DNA from: Serratia rhizosphaerae
Lineage (GTDB): Bacteria; Pseudomonadota; Gammaproteobacteria; Enterobacterales; Enterobacteriaceae
Direction: 5' to 3'
Length of the DNA: 64,000 nt
NCBI RefSeq assembly: GCF_009817885.1
Contig: NZ_CP041764.1
Location: 1,736,001-1,800,000, forward strand
Shown: positions 35,298-42,428 of the stretch, piece after piece
Layout: every line of letters begins with the position of its first letter
Position numbering within the stretch: position 1 is the stretch's first letter
The notes under the pieces: generated by a model
Database searches by the model: none
What the model saw: only the letters and a program-made list of their open reading frames with translations
Told to the model about the DNA's origin: nothing
Translations under genes and position numbers: made by a program

Positions 35298-36989
35298 TTA
35301 CGCCGCTTTAATATAGTGTGATTGATAACTTTTCTTCAGCGCCGCCAGTTTGCAAATACTCAATCCGGCAATAGAATTAAAACCCTGGTCGTCCTTGAAC
35401 CCAAGCAGCCTTGCACCACCAAGGTAAAACCAGCGCGCCATCTGCTTAAATGGCCATGGCAGTTGATAACCCGCTTCATCCAATAGCGTATTCAGCCGCT
35501 TCCAGTCGGCGCGAAAGTCATCGCCGGAAAACAGCGTGCCGGATGTGCTGTCCGGCCAGAGCGCCTCTCCCGTCATTAAGCCGTCCTGATGCGGCGCGGA
35601 GAAATAGCATTGGTAGAAATCAATAATCAATCGCTGTGCAGAAATAGAATAGTTTTTTGGAATCGTTAATACCCCCAGCAGATTTTTATAATCAGGATAA
35701 CGCTGAGAAAAACAGAAAATACCTTTCCACAATGCATCCAGCGCATTGGTTTTTTGATATTTCTGCTGAATAAACCCACGCCCGACCTCAAAACTTTCGG
35801 CGACGTCATCCGTTAAGGAGCGGGTATACTGGAAGAGGGAATAGCTGTACAGGCCTTCTACGCCACGCCTGGCGATCTGCTCACCTGCCGGCACAATACG
35901 GTAGGCGCCGGCAATTTCCAATGCCTGCGGATCCCAGAGTATCACATGGTAATAGTCCGGATCGTAAGCGTCATTATCGCGCTTTTCCCCGGTTCCCATC
36001 GCCAGGGCGCGGAATGAGGCTTCACGCAGCCGGCCCAGCTCCTGCAAAATTGGCGAATACGCCTCGTCCTGATAACGATACAGGTATATCCGTTTACCAT
36101 CACCAAGCGTTTTCAACACTTCACACCGAGCCAGTGCGTTAGCCAGCAGGCTTCTCGGTTCCGGAGCGGCAAGCGCCGGCAGCGTAGGCACCACTCCCGG
36201 TTTCCCCTTACCGACGCTCAAAAGATGGGCGCGGCAATCGGCAGCCAACGTCTCCAGCGTTTCATCCGTCTTTAGGGCTGAAACACTGATGGGCCGACAA
36301 ATTCTCATACGCAGCGTACTGCCCTGATGTCGGGCTATTTCGCGGAAAATCATTAAATTAGACAGGGGACGCCAGGCAAGCGCTGCCATGTAATACCAAA
36401 CGCTGTTGATGCCGCGAATATGCACAGGCAACAGCGTCGCCCGGGTACGACGCGCCAGGTGAATAAACCCCGGATGCCATGGCGACTCCCGCAACCCGTC
36501 CAGCGACAGACCAGCCAATCGCCCGGCCGGGCAAATCAGCAGAACGCCCCCCTGTTCCAGATGGTCGCTCATCTCCTTGAATTGCCGATGGCTCATCTTG
36601 CCGTGCATATTCTTAATGCCGATGGAGATATTTTTTATTTGCGGAAATAGAAAGGTTAATACATGGTTAGCAATAATCTTCACATCTTTACGAACTCGTG
36701 AAATAGTGCTCATTAACGCCAGGCCATCGATAACCGTAGGATGGTTGGCAATCACAATCAATGGCCCCTGGCTGGGAATATTATCGTAGTCACCACTGTG
36801 AATCTCGAAACGCAACTGCAAATTATCGATGACAGAATCAACCCAATCAAGCCCTTGCTTACCCATAGCACTCTGTAATACGGGCGCAATCTTTTCTTCG
36901 CCAAAAACCCATTTAATTAACTTACGCTGACGAAGAGAAATATTTCGCCCAGGAAAAAACTCCTCGACAACCCTGCCTATTGTGTCCAT
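35298..36989 (-). CDS. Two-domain acyltransferase (PlsC + GNAT), OlsF-like candidate ornithine lipid synthase
   Basis: A 563-residue protein with two acyltransferase domains. Residues of about 60-260 form a PlsC/LPLAT domain with the HX4D motif in ANHPTVIDG (His83, Asp88). Motif III reads ICPAGR (152-157), where typical PlsC has an FPEG-type motif. Residues of about 285-480 form an OlsB/GNAT-like domain (LREASFRALAMG, DPDYYHVILWD, ESFEVGRGFIQQKYQ, ALWKGI). This layout matches OlsF, described from Serratia proteamaculans as a single enzyme that makes ornithine lipid by N- then O-acylation. That function is inferred from the family. It is first in a minus-strand operon with an ABC exporter and divergent from the bacteriocin-like peptide; acylating another substrate is possible. 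Confidence 0.75.
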   Translation of the reverse strand: MDTIGRVVEEFFPGRNISLRQRKLIKWVFGEEKIAPVLQSAMGKQGLDWVDSVIDNLQLRFEIHSGDYDNIPSQGPLIVIANHPTVIDGLALMSTISRVRKDVKIIANHVLTFLFPQIKNISIGIKNMHGKMSHRQFKEMSDHLEQGGVLLICPAGRLAGLSLDGLRESPWHPGFIHLARRTRATLLPVHIRGINSVWYYMAALAWRPLSNLMIFREIARHQGSTLRMRICRPISVSALKTDETLETLAADCRAHLLSVGKGKPGVVPTLPALAAPEPRSLLANALARCEVLKTLGDGKRIYLYRYQDEAYSPILQELGRLREASFRALAMGTGEKRDNDAYDPDYYHVILWDPQALEIAGAYRIVPAGEQIARRGVEGLYSYSLFQYTRSLTDDVAESFEVGRGFIQQKYQKTNALDALWKGIFCFSQRYPDYKNLLGVLTIPKNYSISAQRLIIDFYQCYFSAPHQDGLMTGEALWPDSTSGTLFSGDDFRADWKRLNTLLDEAGYQLPWPFKQMARWFYLGGARLLGFKDDQGFNSIAGLSICKLAALKKSYQSHYIKAA

Positions 36990-37409
36990 ACAAGCACCTT
37001 CGATTATCCAATCCGCTTTACGATACCACGATTAAAATCAGCGAAATAATTTCGCCGAATAAAAACACAGAAAATAAATACCAAGGCAAACATAACCACA
37101 ACTTATAATTAGCGGGGCGCAAACGCTAACCACCAGCCAATGCCATAATTATAATAAATATAACCGGGCGAATGTTTCAAAGTCCAGAAGTAAATAACCC
37201 ACTTACACTCGCCATCACGCAAGGATATTTCTAATTATAAACCAGGAATCATCATAAAATACTCCGCACACCGTGTTTTATGTTGATTTTAATTCCCTCT
37301 TGAATGAAAGTAGTCGACGAAATATCTTGCGCAGCCAAATTGAAGCTTGAATGCCATGTATTTCTTTATGTTAAAAATACAAACCTGTCATATAAAAAGG
37401 ATGATGAAA
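36990..37409. other. AT-rich divergent control region between acyltransferase and peptide genes
   Basis: A 420-base interval, much more AT-rich than the rest of the window. For the peptide gene a possible promoter is TTGAAT (37300-37305), a 17-base spacer, then TATCTT (37323-37328). On the minus strand a 29-codon frame (37004-37093) encodes the hydrophobic peptide MFALVFIFCVFIRRNYFADF followed by nine residues, ending 14 bases before the acyltransferase start. It has no ribosome site, so I do not call it a gene. No immunity-protein gene was found. Confidence 0.5.
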
Positions 37410-37637
37410 ATGAGAGAATTAAATCAAATCGAAATGCAGGAAATTTCTGGTGCAGGTCCTATCACTGATGCAGCAACCGCTCTGGGTGCTGGTATCGGTT
37501 CAATCATCGAAAGCGTTGGTGTTAAAGGTGCTAAAGATGCAGCTGCTAGCCTGGGTGCTGGCATCGGTCAGGTCATTGAAGCTGGCGTAAACATTCTGAA
37601 CTCTATTTTCGGCGGCATCTTCGGTCGCAGAAAATAA
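37410..37637 (+). CDS. Microcin/class II bacteriocin-like peptide precursor with double-glycine-type leader
   Basis: A 75-residue peptide. The ATG at 37410 is chosen because AAGGA lies 8 bases upstream; in-frame ATGs further upstream have none. The leader MRELNQIEMQEISGA has the hydrophobic spacing and GA end of double-glycine leaders and resembles the microcin H47 leader as I recall it. Cleavage after Gly14-Ala15 would release 60 residues. The core holds two copies of DAAxxLGAGIGxxIE (from Asp20 and Asp43, 23 residues apart), glycine-zipper sequences suited to membrane helices, then NSIFGGIFGRRK with a basic tail. Codon choice (GCT, GGT) is that of strongly expressed genes. No C39 peptidase transporter or immunity gene is adjacent, so bacteriocin activity is an inference. 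Confidence 0.7.
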   Translation: MRELNQIEMQEISGAGPITDAATALGAGIGSIIESVGVKGAKDAAASLGAGIGQVIEAGVNILNSIFGGIFGRRK

Positions 37638-37665
37638 GTCATTGCTGACTAACGAGTAGCTCTCC

Positions 37666-37700
37666 AACCATAGGCTCCGGTATTCCCGTAGCCTATGGTT
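37666..37700 (+). terminator. Terminator of the peptide gene
   Basis: A perfect 11-bp stem (AACCATAGGCT / AGCCTATGGTT) with a 13-base loop, followed by TTTTTT. It lies 28 bases after the peptide stop, making the peptide gene a single-gene transcript. Confidence 0.92.
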
Positions 37701-37746
37701 TTTTGTCGCTAATACCCGGTTTACGCGTGTTTCACGGCAGTGTTAA

Positions 37747-39219
37747 TTATACTGGCCAACGATTCAACGTAATACCGCGCGTTGCCGCACTAGCACCAAA
37801 ATCTTCCAGCATGGCACGCACGTCAGGATCGATATATTCCGCATTATCGCACTCTGCAATGACCACACAGTTATCTGGAATCTGCGCCAACAGGCTCTGC
37901 AGTCGCGGATTATGCAGGAAGGTCAGATTCTGGTGAAAACGCACCACATAGTGATCGTCATACTGCGCCAGCTGCAGCGCATTGTGATGGCTTTTATACG
38001 TGCTACACAGAACCTGCGCCATCAGACCAATTGCGATTCCCGCCAGCATGCCGAAGACAATAATCCCGCCAACGGTGACGATAAACGGCACGAAGTGCGC
38101 CAGTCCCATACGCCACTGCACGGCAAACAACGCCGGAGAAGCCAGTTTATAGCCGGTATACAACAGTACCGCCGCCAGGCTTGCTAACGGAATGACGTTC
38201 AGCAAATCGCTGAAGAACACACCGCACAACAGCAACAGCACCCCGTGCAGTAAAATAGAAACTTTACTGCGTGCTCCCGCATTTACGTTGACCGAACTCC
38301 GCACGATAACGGCGGTGATGGGCAAACCGCCCAAAAATCCGCTCAGCATGTTACCGACACCCTGCGCACGCATTTCTTTATCCGGCGATGGCGCTGGTGT
38401 CTGCGATTTAAGCTTTTTCAACGCTTCCTGACTGAGCAAGGTTTCCAGGCTGGCCACCAGCGCTAACGTCACCGCGATCACATAAACGGCGGGGTTACTC
38501 CATGCCCCCTGCCAGTCCGGCCGGCTGAACTGTGCGCCTAATTCGTCAACGCTGTCGAATTGGGGTAGGGCAATGCGCGAGATATTGCCCATAAACTCCG
38601 GCATCAGGCGTTCGCCGAATACCACGGCCAAACCGCCCCACAGTACCGCCACCAACGGTCCGGGGATATACGTCATCATTTTGATGCGCTTCACCGGCGC
38701 CGTCGTCCAGGCCCAAAGAATAAACAGCGCGCCCAACGCTACCACAACCGAAGCCGGCGACAGCATCTGGGCACCGGCGCTAAACAGCCCTGACAGGCCC
38801 TCTCCGCCCTGATAACCCAGCGCGACTGGTATCTGTTGCATAATCAGCAGCAGACCAATCGCCGCCAACATGCCCTGGATCACCGTCCCGGGAACCAATG
38901 AAATAAAGCGTCCGGCGCGCAACAAACCGAAAATAAGCTGTAGTACCCCCGCCATGATCAGCGCGACCAGCAGCAAAGAAAATGATCCGAGCGTTTCCAT
39001 CGCGCCGACGACGATGGTTACCAATCCGGCGGCCGGCCCGCTAACCGCATAACGCGACGGGCTAAGTAATGTGACCACCAGACCGCCAATCACACCGGTC
39101 AGCAGTCCGACAAACGGCGGCACGCCACTCGCCTGAGCAATGCCCAGACTAAGCGGTAAAGCCACCAAAAACACGACGATCCCTGCGGGAATATCATTAC
39201 GCAGAGTGCTTAAGCTCAT
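37747..39219 (-). CDS. SulP-family anion (probably bicarbonate) transporter
   Basis: A 490-residue membrane protein of the SLC26/SulP family. The start MSLSTLRNDIPAGIVVFLVA follows GGAGGT at good spacing. About 11-12 hydrophobic segments include ALPLSLGIAQASGVPPFVGL and the VSGPAAGLVTIV motif. A short STAS-like domain lies at the end (about 420-490, AECDNAEYIDPDVRAMLEDF). Its start overlaps the end of a beta-carbonic anhydrase gene by 23 bases, which points to bicarbonate or carbonate-linked transport rather than sulfate, as in BicA-type systems. The substrate is inferred from this pairing. Confidence 0.85.
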   Translation of the reverse strand: MSLSTLRNDIPAGIVVFLVALPLSLGIAQASGVPPFVGLLTGVIGGLVVTLLSPSRYAVSGPAAGLVTIVVGAMETLGSFSLLLVALIMAGVLQLIFGLLRAGRFISLVPGTVIQGMLAAIGLLLIMQQIPVALGYQGGEGLSGLFSAGAQMLSPASVVVALGALFILWAWTTAPVKRIKMMTYIPGPLVAVLWGGLAVVFGERLMPEFMGNISRIALPQFDSVDELGAQFSRPDWQGAWSNPAVYVIAVTLALVASLETLLSQEALKKLKSQTPAPSPDKEMRAQGVGNMLSGFLGGLPITAVIVRSSVNVNAGARSKVSILLHGVLLLLCGVFFSDLLNVIPLASLAAVLLYTGYKLASPALFAVQWRMGLAHFVPFIVTVGGIIVFGMLAGIAIGLMAQVLCSTYKSHHNALQLAQYDDHYVVRFHQNLTFLHNPRLQSLLAQIPDNCVVIAECDNAEYIDPDVRAMLEDFGASAATRGITLNRWPV

Positions 39220-39844
39220 TATGCACCTCCGCACTGTCCTGATGAATCAGCTCCTTCAAATGCCCGTCATGCAAATCGTAAACGCAGCCGAATACATCCA
39301 GAATGCGGCCCTGCTGCCAGACCTGTTGCACCGGCTGGCAGTCGACAAGATGAGCAAACTGGGTCACCACGTGCGCGTCGATCACGCGATTCAAGCGCTG
39401 CGTCTCATCCTCTTCACTCTGCTGGTACTGCGGCAGTTCGCTCGCCAGCGACTGACGCAAATTTTTCAGACGCCTTGCCAGCGCACTGTTCTCCTGCGAC
39501 AGCGGCAGATCGGGCAGATTAACCGCGGCCTGCACGCCGCCACAGCCATAGTGGCCGCACAGCACGATAGCGGAGACATGCAGATAGTCCAACGCGTACT
39601 GCAATACGCTCATCAGGCTATCGTCATCCTGTAAAACCATATTGGCGATATTGCGGTGTACAAACAATTCACCCGGGTGTGCGCCGGTCAGCACCTCTGC
39701 CGGAACCCGGCTATCGGAACAACCTATCCACAGCGCATGTGGCTGCTGACCGGCGATATGCTTACGGAAATAATGAGGATTGCGCTGGCGCTGTTGCAAC
39801 GCCCAGCTGCGATTCCTGGCTATTAGGGGTTTGAGTATTGTCAC
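39197..39844 (-). CDS. Beta-class carbonic anhydrase
   Basis: Interconverts CO2 and bicarbonate. 215 residues with zinc ligands Cys42, His98 and Cys101 and the Asp44-Arg46 pair, all at the same positions as in E. coli Can, in WIGCSDSRVPAE and LCGHYGCGGVQ. Other family blocks are PGELFVHRNIANMV and the C-terminal LDVFGCVYDLHDGHL. It is translationally coupled to the SulP gene. It is probably not the housekeeping can gene, which lies in another context in E. coli. Confidence 0.93.
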   Translation of the reverse strand: MTILKPLIARNRSWALQQRQRNPHYFRKHIAGQQPHALWIGCSDSRVPAEVLTGAHPGELFVHRNIANMVLQDDDSLMSVLQYALDYLHVSAIVLCGHYGCGGVQAAVNLPDLPLSQENSALARRLKNLRQSLASELPQYQQSEEDETQRLNRVIDAHVVTQFAHLVDCQPVQQVWQQGRILDVFGCVYDLHDGHLKELIHQDSAEVHNELKHSA

Positions 39845-40179
39845 AGCATGCTTCTCTCTGTTGGGGACAAACAGGCTTTCGCCTACCCGCCCAGGGCCAA
39901 TAACATAAAAAAAACTTATGATGTCAATAACGGCTTGAAGCTAATACATGACATTTTCATGTCATGCAGGATCGTGCCTAAAGAAGGAAAATCCTTTATT
40001 AAAAATAGAGGCAGCGAGGATTAAGGCAAGTAAAAAAAGGTGGGAACTTTTAACAAACGTTACTAATCACAATGATTTTTAACAATAAAAAAATGATACC
40101 GTAGTATTAAAAAACTAAAGTAAGTGCTTACTGAAGAAACTTTACACTCAAAGGGCAATCGCTGGCATCACATCACAAA
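39845..40179. promoter_or_regulatory. Upstream region of the carbonic anhydrase-SulP operon with inverted repeat
   Basis: No gene is seen. An 8-4-8 inverted repeat CATGACAT-TTTC-ATGTCATG (39947-39966) lies about 100 bases before the anhydrase start, and another ATGTCA half-site occurs near 39921. These could be a regulator site. The rest is AT-rich with no coding signal. Confidence 0.4.
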
Positions 40180-40204
40180 AAAAGCCCGCCAATGGCGGGC
40201 TTTT
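40180..40204 (-). terminator. gltP terminator
   Basis: An 11-bp stem (AAAAGCCCGCC / GGCGGGCTTTT) with the loop AAT, A-rich on the left and T-rich on the right, 23 bases after the gltP stop. Confidence 0.9.
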
Positions 40205-40227
40205 TTAATAATTAGCGAAAGGCAATA

Positions 40228-41544
40228 TTAAGATTGTCTTGCTGTTTTTACTTTGCCTGCAAGGAATTCCTTCTCATAGGCCAGCGCTTTACTGCTGTCG
40301 AACTGCCGCTCCCACTTGGAGACGACCAGCACAGCCAACGCATTGCCGACAACGTTCAACGCCGTACGCGCCATATCCAGGATGCGGTCGACGCCGGCGA
40401 TAAAGGCCAGCCCTTCCAGCGGAATCCCCACGCTGCCCAGCGTTGCCAGCAGCACCACGAAGGAAACGCCCGGTACGCCGGCAATACCTTTTGACGTCAC
40501 CATCAATGTCAGCACCAGCACGATTTCCTGACCGATTGACAGTTCAATACCGTAGAGCTGGGCAATAAAGATAGCGGCAATGCTCTGGTACAGCGTGGAG
40601 CCATCCAGGTTAAACGAGTACCCGGTCGGCACCACAAAGCTGGTGATCGATTTCGGCGCACCGTAGGCTTCCATTTTTTCAATAATGCGCGGCAACACCG
40701 TTTCCGAACTGGCAGTGGAATAGGCCAGAATAAGCTCGTCCTTCAGAATGCGGATCAGCGTCCAAATGCGCAGTTTGCACATACGCGCCACTGTTCCGAG
40801 CACCACCAGGGCGAAGAAGGCGATGGCCACATACACCAACAGCACCAGCTTGGCGAGCGGCAGTAACGAGGCAAAACCAAAGTTTGCGACGGTTACCGCA
40901 ATCAGGCCAAAGACCCCGACCGGCGCATAACGCATAATCATATGCGTAACTTTGAACATGGTCTCAGAAACCGCCTTAAAGACGTTCAGCAGCGGCTCTT
41001 TCGTTTCCTTCGGCAGGGAAGAGAGGCCTAAACCAAACAGTACCGAGAAGAAGATAATCGGCAGCATGTCGCCTTTCGCCATCGACGCGAAGATGTTGGA
41101 CGGGATCAGCGATAAAATGGTACTCACCAGGCTGTGAGAGCCACTTTGTACCTGTTCAGTGGTTTTTTCATACTGGGAGATATCGACGGTGGTCAACGTC
41201 GACATATCGATGCCGTGACCAGGTTGGAACACATTCGCCAGCGTCAGCCCTACCACAATCGCGATGGTGGTAATCACCTCAAAATAGAGAATGGTTTTCA
41301 ACCCGATGCGGCCCAGCTTCTTCGCATCACCGACGCCGGCAATGCCGACGACTAATGTAGAAATAACGATTGGCACAACAATCATTTTAATCAGGCTGAT
41401 AAAAATATTCCCGGCGGGGCTAAGAATATTATTAACGAGCCATTCGCGAGATTCCGTTTGGTTATGCAGGATCGCTCCGACAGCAATCCCCAGAAACAAC
41501 GCAATCAAGATTTGCCAAGCAAGGCTGATTTTCACACTTCTCAT
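40228..41544 (-). CDS. gltP: Glutamate/aspartate:proton symporter GltP
   Basis: An inner-membrane carrier of the DAACS family, 438 residues. The ATG at 41544 (MRSVKISLAWQILIALFLGI) was chosen over a TTG six codons earlier, which lies inside the ribosome site (GAGGAA). Family marks are present: LSPAGNIFISLIKMIVVPIV, the serine-rich AYSTASSETVLPRI re-entrant loop, and SFVVPTGYSFNLDGSTLYQS. Protein sequence is close to E. coli GltP, which lies beyond the nrf operon from acs; here nrf is absent. Confidence 0.95.
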   Translation of the reverse strand: MRSVKISLAWQILIALFLGIAVGAILHNQTESREWLVNNILSPAGNIFISLIKMIVVPIVISTLVVGIAGVGDAKKLGRIGLKTILYFEVITTIAIVVGLTLANVFQPGHGIDMSTLTTVDISQYEKTTEQVQSGSHSLVSTILSLIPSNIFASMAKGDMLPIIFFSVLFGLGLSSLPKETKEPLLNVFKAVSETMFKVTHMIMRYAPVGVFGLIAVTVANFGFASLLPLAKLVLLVYVAIAFFALVVLGTVARMCKLRIWTLIRILKDELILAYSTASSETVLPRIIEKMEAYGAPKSITSFVVPTGYSFNLDGSTLYQSIAAIFIAQLYGIELSIGQEIVLVLTLMVTSKGIAGVPGVSFVVLLATLGSVGIPLEGLAFIAGVDRILDMARTALNVVGNALAVLVVSKWERQFDSSKALAYEKEFLAGKVKTARQS

Positions 41545-42428
41545 ACCCAAAAAATTCCTCAAAGCATCCCTCCGGAGTATTTTTCACCAACGGCTCCAGA
41601 TGGAATACTTAATCAATTCAATACAGGTTTATGTTAATTTAATGTAACGTTCACTTGCCCTGTCAGTGTTGCGGGTTAAATCTGTACCATCTGAAGCCCA
41701 TGCTCTGCAAGCCTTGTTTCACCTGCAAAAAGCGCGCCGCTGCAGGAAGTGTGAGCTTCTCAATAATTTCCATTAACATAATTCGTTGTTATTAAATACA
41801 TATTTCACTATACGGTAAGCCAGAAAACAAACAGATCGTTCGATTTATCGGCAATAAGGAAATGCGTGACCCATCACGTAATATGCATATTTAAGCGCGC
41901 GGTTGGAACTTCCATGAGCTTACATAAACTTACAAATTTTAATACTAAAACAATAAATTGCATTTGCCAGCATGGCGAATGAGTGATTGTCAAAAGAAGG
42001 GAATCCTTACAGAGACTGGACGTATTTATTGCATAATTCACGGTGTTTTTTTATTGCGTTATGTTTAACGTTTAAGAAAAAACAATCCATAGATATCATG
42101 CCTAATTAATACCGAATAGGAATATTAATAGCCATGTTATTACAAAACAGTTTTAGCCGTGCTAAAAGCAATATCTCATGTCGTTTTTAACACCTCTTGC
42201 TTTATGTTTTTTTGTTCTTTAAGAACGAGTTTGTTGTCAAAAACTGTGAACTCCCCCGTAAAGACACATTAACCTCGCAGATCTCCCCGTCAATCCGCCA
42301 GTAACTATTACAAATCAATATCTTCGTTGCGTGATCTATCGCGCAAAAAAGGAACAAAGAATCATAGCAAACTATACTTAACCATCAGTTGACATATCAT
42401 TAACAACTTATAACAAGGAGTAAAAGCT
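41545..42428. promoter_or_regulatory. Long gltP-acs intergenic control region
   Basis: An 884-base AT-rich interval between divergent gltP and acs; no coding frame is supported. A CRP-like site CGTGATCTATCGCGCA (42330-42345) lies upstream of a possible acs -10 TATACT (42373-42378); the site centre would be near -47. A weaker TGTGAACTCCCCCGTAAA-like half-site occurs near 42245. CRP control would fit known acs regulation. The rest shows no recognised element. Confidence 0.5.

Noticed and set aside
35245..35298. An upstream start for the adaptor protein
   Set aside because: It would put 18 residues before the signal peptide and lacks a ribosome site, whereas AGGAATA precedes the start at 35244.
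37347..37409. An upstream start for the small peptide (MNAMYFFMLK)
   Set aside because: No ribosome site, and it would bury the leader motif; AAGGA is correctly spaced for 37410.
32101..37700. A classical genomic island integrated at tRNA-Phe
   Set aside because: No integrase and no repeat of the tRNA 3' end was found, so only an accessory region, not an island, is claimed.
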